Origin: Candidatus Gastranaerophilales bacterium
GTDB taxonomy: Bacteria; Cyanobacteriota; Vampirovibrionia; Gastranaerophilales; Gastranaerophilaceae
Direction: 5' to 3'
Length of the DNA stretch: 64,000 nt
Assembly: GCA_944325835.1 (NCBI GenBank)
Contig: CALVBO010000005.1
Coordinates: forward strand, 62,001 to 126,000
Position numbers and translations under genes: made by a program. The notes beneath the pieces are model-generated. The model searched no databases. It saw only the letters and a list, made by a program, of their open reading frames with translations, and was not told where the DNA came from. Of the stretch, positions 15,541 through 24,426 are shown in pieces (position 1 is the first letter of the stretch; every line of letters begins with the position of its first letter).

Positions 15541-16593
15541 ATGTTGTTATCGGAATTTGATTATGAACTGCCGGAAGAGTTAATCGCGCAGTTCCCTTCT
15601 GAAAAAAGAGAAAATTCAAGAATGTTAGTGTTGGATAAGACCGATGAGTCTATCCAACATAAACATTTTTACGATATTGTTGACCTTTTGGATGAAAATT
15701 GTATTTTGATTTTGAATAACACAAAAGTTATTCCGGCAAGACTTTTCGGGGTTAAAGAGGAAACCGGCGCTCATATTGAAGTGTTTTTGCTTAAACAGCT
15801 TGACGGGCATAACTGGGAAGTGCTCATTAAGCCTTCAAAACGGGTTAAATCCGGTACAAAAATTAAGATTAGCGGTGATTTATCCGTTGAGGTTCTGGAC
15901 CCGCTCGAAGATGACGGGAAATGGCTTGTAAGGCTTGAATATGAAGGAAATATTTTTGAAGTTCTTCACCGTGTCGGGAATATTCCGCTTCCGCCGTATA
16001 TTGAGCGCAAAATGACGTCTGATGAATTGAAAAAACTGGATTTTGAACGATACCAAACCGTATATGCCCTTAATGAGGGTTCGGTTGCGGCACCGACTGC
16101 GGGGCTGCATTTTACGGAAGAAATTCTTACCCGGCTTGCGAAAAAAGGTGTTGAAATCGGATATGTCACGCTTAACGTAGGGTTGGGAACTTTCCGACCG
16201 GTTAAGTGTGAAAATGTTCTTGAGCACAAAATGGATTCTGAAACCTTTGAAATTCCGCAGGAAACGGCAGAGCTTATCAACAGGGCAAAAGCTCAAGGCA
16301 AAAAAATTGTGGCTGTCGGAACAACAACGGTTAGAACACTTGAAACCGCTTACAAGCTTTACGGTGAGATAAAAGCCTGTCATGATGCTTCTACACTTTT
16401 TATTTACCCTCCGTATGAGTTTAAGGTCGTGGATAATTTGATTACAAATTTCCACCTGCCTAAATCTACGCTTCTAATGCTTGTCAGTGCGCTTATGGGC
16501 AAGGATTTTATAATGCGCGCCTACAAAGAGGCGATTGCAAATAAATACCGTTTTTACAGCTACGGCGATTGTATGTTACTTAAAACGAGGTGA
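15541..16593 (+). CDS. queA: S-adenosylmethionine:tRNA ribosyltransferase-isomerase
   Basis: A 350-residue enzyme that transfers and isomerises the ribosyl part of S-adenosylmethionine onto preQ1 at the wobble base of tRNA to make epoxyqueuosine. Diagnostic segments are FDYELPEELIAQFP at the N-terminus, NNTKVIPARLFG, the substrate motif AAPTAGLHFTEE, the stretch VGLGTFRPVK and the C-terminal FHLPKSTLLMLVSAL. Full length. It starts 10 bases after yidC and overlaps or abuts the next gene, so the three are probably one transcript. Confidence 0.97.
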   Translation: MLLSEFDYELPEELIAQFPSEKRENSRMLVLDKTDESIQHKHFYDIVDLLDENCILILNNTKVIPARLFGVKEETGAHIEVFLLKQLDGHNWEVLIKPSKRVKSGTKIKISGDLSVEVLDPLEDDGKWLVRLEYEGNIFEVLHRVGNIPLPPYIERKMTSDELKKLDFERYQTVYALNEGSVAAPTAGLHFTEEILTRLAKKGVEIGYVTLNVGLGTFRPVKCENVLEHKMDSETFEIPQETAELINRAKAQGKKIVAVGTTTVRTLETAYKLYGEIKACHDASTLFIYPPYEFKVVDNLITNFHLPKSTLLMLVSALMGKDFIMRAYKEAIANKYRFYSYGDCMLLKTR

Positions 16594-16598
16594 CAGGC

Positions 16599-17582
16599 AT
16601 GGTGAAAAAAATACTTTTAATAAATTTTGGCGGTATCGGGGATGAAATATTATTTCTTCCGACAATTATTTCTTTGAAAAAGGAGTTCCCGGACTCGCAA
16701 ATAACACTTGCACTTGAGCCGAGAAGCCGCGGGATTAAGGATTTAACAGATAAAATTGATGATTTAATCCTTGTTGATTTAAAGCGCGGAAATAAATATT
16801 TTGAGTTGATGAAACTGGTTATGCAGGCATGGCGCGGGCATTATGATATTGTAGTGTCCTCGGGCGGAAACAAATTAATTCCTGTTTTGCTGTTTCTTAC
16901 GGGGATAAAAGAACGTTACGGGTACGATAGCGGCAAATTAAGCCGGAAATTTTTAACCGCTGCGATTCCGCTGAATAAAAATCAGTACGCAGCGGCGATG
17001 TATCACGACCTGATTACGCCGTTGACTTCTTTGAAAACAGAGCTTCCGCAGATTGATGTTGAGCGGGCGCAGGTGATTGAAAATTCTGTCTTGATACACC
17101 CGGGGGTGAGTAAAATCAGCGTTGAAAAAAATATGATTAAAACGATTACGCCTGAGGTATGGGCAGAGGTTATGCGCGGGCTTGCTGCTGCCGGTAAAAA
17201 AGTACGGCTTGCCGGCGGCCCTGATGATAAAGAATGTATTGAATGCATTGTTGAACTTTGCAAAGATGTTGACTTTGAAAATCTTTACGGCACGACAAAA
17301 AATCTTAAAGAGCTTGCGCAGTTGATTTCAAGTGCGCAAACGTTTGTATGTTCGGATTCTGCTCCGCTCCATGTTGCTGTTGCACTCGGGGTTAAAACTT
17401 ATGCGGTTTTTGGCCCTACTGATGATAAAAAACTTATACCGTCCTCAGTTACGGCTCTCAAAGCCAATGATAAATGCCCTCTAAAGCCTTGTCTTTGGGA
17501 ACGGCGGCAAACATCGTGCGAAAATCGTGACTGCCTCAAACTCAGCGCAGAAGATATTGTTAAAAAAATCCTTGCCGGCTGA
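16599..17582 (+). CDS. Glycosyltransferase family 9 (heptosyltransferase-like)
   Basis: A 327-residue protein. The N-terminal KILLINFGGIGDEILFLPTI is the GT9 first Rossmann motif and the C-terminal CSDSAPLHVAVALGVKTYAV with FGPTDD is the nucleotide-sugar binding signature of ADP-heptose:LPS heptosyltransferases. It probably adds a sugar to the LPS core or another surface glycan at the inner membrane. A GTG at 16590 overlaps the queA stop, but the ATG at 16599 has the better ribosome site (GAGGTGA). A cluster of cysteines near the C-terminus (CPLKPC, CENRDC) is typical of the family. Confidence 0.88.
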   Translation: MVKKILLINFGGIGDEILFLPTIISLKKEFPDSQITLALEPRSRGIKDLTDKIDDLILVDLKRGNKYFELMKLVMQAWRGHYDIVVSSGGNKLIPVLLFLTGIKERYGYDSGKLSRKFLTAAIPLNKNQYAAAMYHDLITPLTSLKTELPQIDVERAQVIENSVLIHPGVSKISVEKNMIKTITPEVWAEVMRGLAAAGKKVRLAGGPDDKECIECIVELCKDVDFENLYGTTKNLKELAQLISSAQTFVCSDSAPLHVAVALGVKTYAVFGPTDDKKLIPSSVTALKANDKCPLKPCLWERRQTSCENRDCLKLSAEDIVKKILAG

Positions 17583-17587
17583 TGTCT

Positions 17588-18037
17588 TTAATACTGTGCT
17601 TCCAGTTCTTTACGGATTTCATCGGCAGTGACGGTTACAACAGGTGAATTTTCATCTTTTTTCAGGACAACCTTTTTAATCCCTGCCTGTAAAATAAAGC
17701 GTTTGCAAAGAATACAGATGAAGTTATGCCCCCAGATATACATTGTCGCGTCCATACATCTGTCCTGACCGGCTTGAATAATAGCGTTTTGTTCCGCGTG
17801 GATTGAACGGCAGGTTTCGTAACAGGTTCCGGACGGAATATTGTTTTTTATTCTGTAGCATTCGCCGCGTTCGTAGCACGATTCCACTTTTGAAGGGGTT
17901 CCGTTGTAGCCGGTTGCTTTAATTTTTTTGTCATCGCCCACGATAACGGCGCCGACTTGCGCGCGCAGGCAATTAGAACGGCTGGCACAGGTTTTTGCCA
18001 TGTCTAAAAAATATTCTTCCCAGCTTTTAATTTTCAT
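17588..18037 (-). CDS. Deoxycytidylate deaminase (dCMP deaminase, ComEB-like)
   Basis: A 149-residue zinc-dependent deaminase converting dCMP to dUMP for thymidylate synthesis. It has the catalytic SIHAEQNAI (H80, E82) and the metal-binding CxxC (C108, C111) of the cytidine/deoxycytidylate deaminase fold, plus the dCMP-type N-terminus RSNCLRAQVGAVIVGDDK and extra cysteines (ESCYERGEC). Length matches the family. It converges on the GT9 gene with only 5 bases between stops and no visible terminator, and follows the AICARFT-like gene by 11 bases. Confidence 0.9.
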   Translation of the reverse strand: MKIKSWEEYFLDMAKTCASRSNCLRAQVGAVIVGDDKKIKATGYNGTPSKVESCYERGECYRIKNNIPSGTCYETCRSIHAEQNAIIQAGQDRCMDATMYIWGHNFICILCKRFILQAGIKKVVLKKDENSPVVTVTADEIRKELEAQY

Positions 18038-18048
18038 AATTTCTATCC

Positions 18049-18903
18049 TTAAATTTTAATTCCGGTTGTTAATATCGCAATATTGAATTTGTCTGCAAGG
18101 TTGTTAATTTTCATATTAAGATGTTTGCCGCCGGAATAGATAATTAACCCGATTCTTCCCTGTGCGGCAGCATGGATAATACCTTCTGTCAGATTGTCAT
18201 CACTTACATACAGTACAGCATTTTTAGAATTGTCACAGGCAAAATTAAGCACATGCTCCACTGCATTCTGGCAGTTTGCCTGCGCCTGATAAATGCTTAA
18301 AGTCTTGAAATCCTTTGCAGCCATAGCGCAGATTGGCGATAGATATTTTGCAATTTTCCACGCAAAAATAGCGTCTTCAATTTGTTCTGTAGTCGGTTTG
18401 GTTTTTGTCGCAATTTTGAAGGTGTTTTTATCCAGTTCAATTTTATTTTTGCTTTCGGCGCGGATTTCACCAAACGGGGTATGCGTTACGACAGCCTGTT
18501 CAAAAGCTTTGTAACTTTTTAACGGTGAAATGAGTTTTATAAGAATAGTTTCGCTGTTTTGTGTCAGGATATCAACAGCTTCAGCATCAAAATCCACCGC
18601 GACAATCATTGGAATTGCGTAGGATTGAAGGTGCTTTGCGGTTTCTGCATCAACGGTTGAACTGAACCCGACGCTTGCGGAGAAACTACTCAACGGATCG
18701 CAGTCAAAAGCTTTGAGGTAAGCGTCATTGGATGTTTGACCAAGAGCTGATGCAAAAACAAAACCGTTTTTTACGAATGTGCAGGCCGGAACATCAAAAA
18801 ATTCACTCAAAACATTACTGATAGCGTGCAAGTCAACAACCGCTTGCAGACTAAGATTTTCACCGGTTAAAACTTCATATTCAAATAAGTCTTCACTCAT
18901 CAT
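18049..18903 (-). CDS. Degenerate AICAR transformylase-like protein (PurH C-terminal domain homologue)
   Basis: A 284-residue protein that follows the layout of the AICAR formyltransferase half of PurH: LSLQAVVDLHAISNVL, ACTFVKNG, AYLKAFDCDPLSSFSASVGF, IEDAIFAWKIAKYLSP, and GRIGLIIYSGGKHLNM near the end. The inosinicase (MGS-like) domain is missing. The catalytic Lys-His pair of the VKHANPCG motif is reduced to VKNG, so the essential histidine is lost, as are the glycines after it. I infer a paralogue that has lost transformylase activity and may bind a nucleotide or folate. Start at ATGATG after AAGGAG. Confidence 0.7.
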   Translation of the reverse strand: MMSEDLFEYEVLTGENLSLQAVVDLHAISNVLSEFFDVPACTFVKNGFVFASALGQTSNDAYLKAFDCDPLSSFSASVGFSSTVDAETAKHLQSYAIPMIVAVDFDAEAVDILTQNSETILIKLISPLKSYKAFEQAVVTHTPFGEIRAESKNKIELDKNTFKIATKTKPTTEQIEDAIFAWKIAKYLSPICAMAAKDFKTLSIYQAQANCQNAVEHVLNFACDNSKNAVLYVSDDNLTEGIIHAAAQGRIGLIIYSGGKHLNMKINNLADKFNIAILTTGIKI

Positions 18904-19056
18904 TAAAACTCCTTATTGTTCCCGTATTATAGCACGAAAAATTACTTAGATTTCAGGTAATGTTAATAAAACTTAATCATGTAAAAGCTAAAATTAAACT
19001 TCTGTTTTTAAAGTGCCGATAAGGTAAATGTATCTTATAAACAGGAGTATAAACAA

Positions 19057-19353
19057 ATGACAGAATCAGGTGCATCTTTTAACAGACCCTATAAACCATT
19101 TGGTTTCAACGTAAAAGTTCCGATTCCTGGCGAACGTACATTAAAACAAATGGGCGACACTCTGGGTAATGTAGCAAAAGCGCCTATTGATCCTCTGTTT
19201 AAATTTTTAGAGGAAAATGAGGAAGTTTTTAGCGGGGATTTAACATATAAAATTAACAAAATGAACGCGGAAAGTTTTACAATCGGGCAGGCTATGCGTA
19301 TTCAGGATTTGAAAACTAACGGTAATCCGCCGAATTTTGATATGCACTTTTAA
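19057..19353 (+). CDS. Small protein of unknown function
   Basis: A 98-residue, soluble, unrecognised protein with a strong Shine-Dalgarno (CAGGAG) 9 bases before the ATG and a dedicated terminator downstream, which make it a credible gene. The N-terminus (residues 1-30) is proline/phenylalanine-rich (FNRPYKPFGFNVKVPIP) and resembles the low-complexity start of the protein at 13574 (VPYKPEPFRY); the rest has two short amphipathic helices. No signal peptide or membrane segment. It stands alone between convergent and divergent neighbours. Confidence 0.65.
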   Translation: MTESGASFNRPYKPFGFNVKVPIPGERTLKQMGDTLGNVAKAPIDPLFKFLEENEEVFSGDLTYKINKMNAESFTIGQAMRIQDLKTNGNPPNFDMHF

Positions 19354-19392
19354 TATACGACAAATTTTGTGTCCGGCTTAGCCGGTGATATA

Positions 19393-19421
19393 AAAAAATC
19401 CGGTTTTAAACCGGATTTTTT
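19393..19421. terminator. Bidirectional terminator overlapping the yitT stop
   Basis: AAAAAATCCGGTTT / AAACCGGATTTTTT forms a stem with runs of A and T on either side, so it ends both the small plus-strand gene and the minus-strand YitT gene, whose stop codon (19406-19408) lies in the stem-loop. Confidence 0.85.
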
Positions 19422-20299
19422 GTTTTTTTCTTTTTTTTCTTTTTATCTTTTTTGATTGTACCGCCATAGGTTTCGGCAACATCGGCGATAACTATAAAGG
19501 CATTTTTATCAATTTCTTTTGTAATTTCTTTTAGTTTGTTAAGTTCAAGGCGTGAAACTACGCAGTAAATCATATTTTTTTCGTTACCTGAGTAGGCGCC
19601 TGTTCCTTTTATGTATGTAACGCCGAGTTCAAGGGTTTCCATAAGCTCTTTGCCAATTTCGTTTGTGTGGTTGCTTATAATTCTTACCGCTTTTGAAGTG
19701 TTAAAGCCTACCTGAACAATGTCGATAACTTTATATGCAATTAAATAGGTTATAACTGCATACATTGCGTTTTCAATACCGAATACAAAACCGGCTGCCG
19801 TGTAAATTAAGACATTAAACGCCATAATCCATTCGCCGACGGAAAATCCGTATTTCTTTGATAACACAACGGAAAGGATTTCTGTTCCGTCCATAGAACC
19901 GCCGTTTTTAAGCACCAGCCCGACCCCGATACCAAGTAAAATTCCGCCGAAAACAATTATTAAAATCGGCTGGGTCGTTATTACGTCGTGGTGGTGAAAG
20001 TAATTAACACCCAGAGAGAGTGCAATTACTGCATAAATAGTCTGTAATACAAATTTTTTACCTATTTTGTTAAATGCAAGAAATACAAACGGAATATTCA
20101 ATAGTAATATGAAAATTCCCAGTCCGTATTTGAAAAAGTGGTTTAAGATAATTGAAATCCCGACAATTCCGCCGTCAATGATATTATTTGGAACAAGAAA
20201 ACATTCAAGTGCAAATGCTGCAATAAGAGCTCCTAGAGTTAAGAAGAAAACTTTGCTTAATATTGCCCAGAATGAAAAATGAAATTTATCTGTTCCCAT
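19406..20299 (-). CDS. yitT: YitT family membrane protein with DUF2179 domain
   Basis: A 297-residue protein with five or six membrane helices (residues about 10-185) including the family motifs FLVPNNIIDGGIVGISIILN and KNGGSMDGTEILS, then a soluble C-terminal DUF2179 domain (GVTYIKGTGAYSG, CVVSRLELNKLKEI). It ends in an unusual lysine tract (KKDKKKKKKKTK). The substrate of the family is not established. It follows cdaA by 2 bases and is read with lysA and cdaA as one operon. Confidence 0.9.
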   Translation of the reverse strand: MGTDKFHFSFWAILSKVFFLTLGALIAAFALECFLVPNNIIDGGIVGISIILNHFFKYGLGIFILLLNIPFVFLAFNKIGKKFVLQTIYAVIALSLGVNYFHHHDVITTQPILIIVFGGILLGIGVGLVLKNGGSMDGTEILSVVLSKKYGFSVGEWIMAFNVLIYTAAGFVFGIENAMYAVITYLIAYKVIDIVQVGFNTSKAVRIISNHTNEIGKELMETLELGVTYIKGTGAYSGNEKNMIYCVVSRLELNKLKEITKEIDKNAFIVIADVAETYGGTIKKDKKKKKKKTKNPV

Positions 20300-20301
20300 A
20301 A

Positions 20302-21192
20302 TTAGTCCTTTTCGCTGCTATTACTGCTTATCAGGTTGTTAAATTTAAATATTTTTTTACTTTTGGAGTTGTCATCAAAATCTTTATCTATTAAAAGGTT
20401 TTCAAGATCGGTTTTTAATGTCGCCAGATCATCGTATTTTTTCAAGACTCCGTCTATTGCGACAGAAACGTCGCCAGTTTCTTCCGAAACAACCAGACAA
20501 ATTGCATCGCTGTGTTCGCTCATGCCGATTGCGGCTCTGTGGCGTGTGCCGTATTTCCAGCTTAATTTAGGGTCTTCTGTGAGCGGAAGTAGAACGCCGG
20601 CTGAGATGATTTTTGAACCGTTGATTACGACAGCGCCGTCGTGCAGCGGAGTATTTACGTGAAAGATTGTCAAAAGCAATTCTGTTGAAAGATCCGCGTT
20701 AAGCATTGTTCCGACATCGGTATAGGTGTTGCTCAAATCCTTTTGAAACACCATTAATGCGCCGGTGTGGGATTTTGATAAATATTTTACGGATTCAATT
20801 ATTTCTTTTATAATGTTGATTTCTTCTTTTTCGTTTAAGTTTGAAAAGGCTTTATGGAAAAAGTCCATTTGCCCGAGATAACCCAGAAATTTTCTTAGTT
20901 CCGGCTGGAATATGACAATTAAACTTAATGCGATAACCACAACGATTGATTTCAGGAACATCCCGAGAATGTTCAGGTGAACTATTTGTAGAATTTCGCT
21001 GAAAATCCAGAAGAAAATCAGGATAAAGCTTCCTTTTACAACCTTTTCGGATTGCGAACCTTTGATAAATCGTTGGTAGAACGCCCACAAAATCGCGATT
21101 ATGATGAAAATTTCAACAAAACTAACCCAATTTAAAAGATTAAAAATTGAGATTATCTGCTTTGAAATATATGTTAAAATTTCATCCATCAT
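20302..21192 (-). CDS. cdaA: Diadenylate cyclase (c-di-AMP synthase)
   Basis: A 296-residue membrane enzyme with three N-terminal helices (about residues 18-90) and a DAC domain. The catalytic motifs are LHDGAV and GTRHRAAIG, with conserved LNADLSTELLL and VSEETGDVSVA. It condenses two ATP to c-di-AMP, which controls osmolyte and potassium balance and wall homeostasis. It overlaps the lysA stop by ATGA (start 21192), indicating coupled translation, and the DAP-dependent lysA neighbour fits a wall-related operon. The tail past the DAC domain is serine/lysine-rich. Confidence 0.95.
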   Translation of the reverse strand: MMDEILTYISKQIISIFNLLNWVSFVEIFIIIAILWAFYQRFIKGSQSEKVVKGSFILIFFWIFSEILQIVHLNILGMFLKSIVVVIALSLIVIFQPELRKFLGYLGQMDFFHKAFSNLNEKEEINIIKEIIESVKYLSKSHTGALMVFQKDLSNTYTDVGTMLNADLSTELLLTIFHVNTPLHDGAVVINGSKIISAGVLLPLTEDPKLSWKYGTRHRAAIGMSEHSDAICLVVSEETGDVSVAIDGVLKKYDDLATLKTDLENLLIDKDFDDNSKSKKIFKFNNLISSNSSEKD

Positions 21193-22517
21193 GTTTCACC
21201 AAGCCTTTTGGGTATTCTGTCGTTACGAATTAAATCTTGAAGAGTTTCCCGCTCTATTATTATATCAGCGCTGCCGTTATTAACAAGAACCATAGCCGGT
21301 TTTGGAACGCGGTTGTAATTGGAGGACATTGAATAATTGTAGGCTCCTGTGTCGTAAACGCAGAGAATATCGCCTTCTTCTGGGTGCGGAAGAGATATGT
21401 CTTTTATAAGAATATCTCCGCTTTCGCAGTATCTTCCGGCAATTGTGACTGTTTCAAGGGGGGCGGCATCCGGTTTGTTCGCAATCCGGGCGGTGTATTT
21501 AGCCTGATACATTGAAGGCCGCGGGTTGTCTGCCATTCCGCCGTCGACTGAAACGTATTTTGTGCCGTGTGGAACCTGTTTGGAAGAACCTATGGTGTAC
21601 AGGGTTACGCCAGCTGTACAGACTATGCTTCTGCCCGGTTCAAGGTAGATTACCGGCGGTTTTGTTCCGTATTTTTTTATGTTTTCCTCAAGCGCGTTGA
21701 TTATAATATCTGCGATTTCAAAAGTTGAAGGCGGATGATCCGCGTCTGTGTATTTTACGCCCAGACCGCCGCCAAGGTTCAGTTCATCAATATTAAGGGC
21801 AAATTTTTTATTGATTCTTATCATTTGCTCAAATAAAATATCAACTTCATCTTTATAAACTTTTGTTTCAAAAATCTGGGAGCCTATATGAGCGTGTAAC
21901 CCTTTGATGTTAAGGCTTTTGTATTCATCTTTGATAAGTTCTATTGCACTGTCGATTTGTGTCAGGTCAAAACCGAATTTTGAATCCAGATGTCCGGTTT
22001 GGATGTATTCGTGGGTATGACATTCAATCCCCGGGGTAATTCTGAGCAAGATATCAGCGGTTTTGCCTTCCTTGAGAGCAAGTTCATTCAGAAGGCTGAG
22101 TTCAAGGAAATTGTCAACCGAAATCCTGCCGATGCCCAGTTCCAGCGCAAGGGTAAGTTCGTCAATGCTTTTGTTGTTTCCGTTAAATAGTACGGTTTTC
22201 ATATTAACGCCGGCGTGGTTGACAGTAAACATTTCGCCGTCTGATACCACATCAAATCCGAAACCTTCCTGTGAAAATATTCTGGAAGTCGCAAGTGTAC
22301 AAAGGGATTTTGATGCAAAAAGCAGGCGTGTTTCGGGGTATCTTTTGAACGCTTCTTTGTAATCATTGCAAATTGTGCGGAGAGTGACTTCATCCAGCAC
22401 ATATAAAGGGGTTGAAAAAGTTCCGGCAAGTTCTGTCAGGTCGCAGCCTGAAATTTCCAGATTCCCGTTTTCATTTATCCTTGTCGTAAGCGGTTTAATA
22501 TTTTGGTTTGCGCTCAT
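21189..22517 (-). CDS. lysA: Diaminopimelate decarboxylase
   Basis: A 442-residue PLP enzyme that makes lysine from meso-diaminopimelate. The PLP lysine is K70 in RLLFASKS; the glycine-rich phosphate site is LNLGGGLG; the substrate region GRYCESGD carries the active-site cysteine; EPGRSIV is also conserved. Full length with an alanine racemase-like barrel and a C-terminal beta domain. It is the first gene of the lysA-cdaA-yitT run. An AGGGG ribosome site precedes the ATG at 22517. Confidence 0.96.
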   Translation of the reverse strand: MSANQNIKPLTTRINENGNLEISGCDLTELAGTFSTPLYVLDEVTLRTICNDYKEAFKRYPETRLLFASKSLCTLATSRIFSQEGFGFDVVSDGEMFTVNHAGVNMKTVLFNGNNKSIDELTLALELGIGRISVDNFLELSLLNELALKEGKTADILLRITPGIECHTHEYIQTGHLDSKFGFDLTQIDSAIELIKDEYKSLNIKGLHAHIGSQIFETKVYKDEVDILFEQMIRINKKFALNIDELNLGGGLGVKYTDADHPPSTFEIADIIINALEENIKKYGTKPPVIYLEPGRSIVCTAGVTLYTIGSSKQVPHGTKYVSVDGGMADNPRPSMYQAKYTARIANKPDAAPLETVTIAGRYCESGDILIKDISLPHPEEGDILCVYDTGAYNYSMSSNYNRVPKPAMVLVNNGSADIIIERETLQDLIRNDRIPKRLGET

Positions 22518-22600
22518 TATATTTCCCCTTCATTTTTATATTAACATGTTAAAAGTCAATTGAAAATACGTAATATGGTGTACAAAACATCAATTTTAGA

Positions 22601-22617
22601 TATAATTAAAGTACTTT
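22601..22617 (+). promoter_or_regulatory. Putative promoter with very short leader (PLD gene)
   Basis: TATAAT at 22601-22606 is 11 bases from the ATG at 22618, giving at most a 5-base leader; no Shine-Dalgarno is present. Confidence 0.4.
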
Positions 22618-24426
22618 ATGAAAAAGCAATTTCTAACCCAATTATTTTTTATAGCAATATTAATTTTATTTTGCCTGTGGCGGGGATTTTGTAGTTTTGA
22701 AAGTGTTGTATTGAAAGTCTTTTCGCCGGTGTCACTCGCGGTCGATTTGAACGGTGACAGGCAATTTGAGGGCGGGGAAACGGTTTGTATTTCCGGTATT
22801 CAAACTTTCAGCGATAATCTTGCGGATTACAATGAGGAACTTGCGCAAAAACTCGGAGTCAGCGAGAAAGACGCTCTGGCACTGGCGTATTTGACAAAGG
22901 ATTACGCGGAATCTGTGCTTTCAAACAAATCTGTAAAATTTGTAGAAGATAGCGGGTCAAAAAACGGTGATTGCCATAGCGGCGATGTTTTGATTGACAA
23001 TTTCAGCTATAGAAAGAAACTGCTGGATGAGGGGTTTGCATATAGCGAAGAATATCCGTATAATTCCCGAAAACTTCAGGAACATATTGCTTCTGCCAAG
23101 CTTATAAATCCGGTAATCCTTAACAATAAAAGTAACAAATACCATGAAATAGGTTGTAAATTCGGAAAAACTGCACAGGATTATTCTATTTTGCCGGAAA
23201 GTGAATTGCCTGACGGCGCCCTTCCGTGCAAATGGTGCCATAAAAATTCCGCTTCCGGTGAAACTACACGGGAACTTTCAACAAAAGTTTATCCTGACAG
23301 AATTTCAGACGGAACCGTTAAAATGTATCTGACAGATATGACAAATAATTTGAAGCTGCGTAACGACTGTTCGTCAAACATTTGTCAGGCATTTTTGAAT
23401 GAAATTAAAAGTGCTGAAACTTCAATAGATATTGCTGCCTATGGGTGGGTGAGTATTCCGGAAATTGATGAGGCGGTAAAAGCTGCGGTCGAACGCGGCG
23501 TGAAGGTGCGTTTTGTGTATGATTTTTCCGCGAAAAGGTCTTATTATCCGGATAGCGCTAAAATCGCCCGTTATGCGGTTTCCTCAAAAAACGATTTGAA
23601 ACCCGGTGACAGCCGTCAGAGCGGGTATTTAATGCATAACAAGTTTATGATTTTTGACGGGAAAAAAGTCGCAACCGGTTCGCTAAATTACAGCAAAACA
23701 GATTTTTCGGAATTTAATTCCAATTGTATTCTTTTCATAGATTCACCGGAAATTGCAAAAGTTTATACCGGAGAGTTCGAGCAGATGCTTTCCGGGAATT
23801 TCCATACAGACAAGACAAAGCGTGTGGAGTATATTACTTATAAAACCGCCGGTTCTGAAATTCAGGTTTATTTTTCGCCGCAGGATAACGCTATAACCGA
23901 CAGGGTTCTGGATTATGTCAATAATGCGAAAAAATATATCTATATGCCCGTATTTGTCATAACACATAAACCGCTTGAGGCTGCATTATTAAACGCAAAG
24001 GCCCGCGGGGTGGATGTAAAACTTATAGTTGACGCTACAAATGTTTATGCTACGAAATCGTCAGTACAAACATTGCGCTCAAAAGGTATTCCGGTCAAAG
24101 TGGAAAATTATGCGGGCAAATTGCATTCCAAGTCAATAATTATTGATGATAAATACATTCTTGCAGGGTCAATGAATTTTTCCCGCTCAGGCGAAAGCAG
24201 GAATGATGAAAATATTCTTATCATCAAAAACCCTCGTCTTGCCGTGTTTTACAGGGATTTCTTTAATTATCTCTGGGCGAAAATCCCTGAGGTTTATCTG
24301 GTTCGTTCTCCGCGGGCTGAAAGTCTAGACTCTATAGGCTCCTGTTTTGACGGAATCGACAATGATTTTGACGGTAAAATTGATAGTATAGATGAGGGTT
24401 GCTTCGGGGCTAAGGGCTTGGAATAA
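22618..24426 (+). CDS. Exported nuclease-like / phospholipase D family protein with C-terminal calcium-loop motif
   Basis: A 602-residue protein starting with a hydrophobic N-terminal helix (residues 5-22) that is a signal or anchor. Residues about 30-210 look like a staphylococcal-nuclease (thermonuclease-like) fold: VDLNGDRQFEGGETVCISGI early and HEIGCKFGKTA...CKWCHK late. Residues 240-570 hold two PLD half-sites, HNKFMIFDG (H340) and HSKSIIIDD (H503), with the associated GS-N motifs. The end, CFDGIDNDFDGKIDS followed by a cysteine, is an Asp-rich calcium-loop-like motif. It may cut DNA or phospholipids outside the cytoplasm. It overlaps the convergent VWA gene by 17 bases. Confidence 0.85.
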   Translation: MKKQFLTQLFFIAILILFCLWRGFCSFESVVLKVFSPVSLAVDLNGDRQFEGGETVCISGIQTFSDNLADYNEELAQKLGVSEKDALALAYLTKDYAESVLSNKSVKFVEDSGSKNGDCHSGDVLIDNFSYRKKLLDEGFAYSEEYPYNSRKLQEHIASAKLINPVILNNKSNKYHEIGCKFGKTAQDYSILPESELPDGALPCKWCHKNSASGETTRELSTKVYPDRISDGTVKMYLTDMTNNLKLRNDCSSNICQAFLNEIKSAETSIDIAAYGWVSIPEIDEAVKAAVERGVKVRFVYDFSAKRSYYPDSAKIARYAVSSKNDLKPGDSRQSGYLMHNKFMIFDGKKVATGSLNYSKTDFSEFNSNCILFIDSPEIAKVYTGEFEQMLSGNFHTDKTKRVEYITYKTAGSEIQVYFSPQDNAITDRVLDYVNNAKKYIYMPVFVITHKPLEAALLNAKARGVDVKLIVDATNVYATKSSVQTLRSKGIPVKVENYAGKLHSKSIIIDDKYILAGSMNFSRSGESRNDENILIIKNPRLAVFYRDFFNYLWAKIPEVYLVRSPRAESLDSIGSCFDGIDNDFDGKIDSIDEGCFGAKGLE

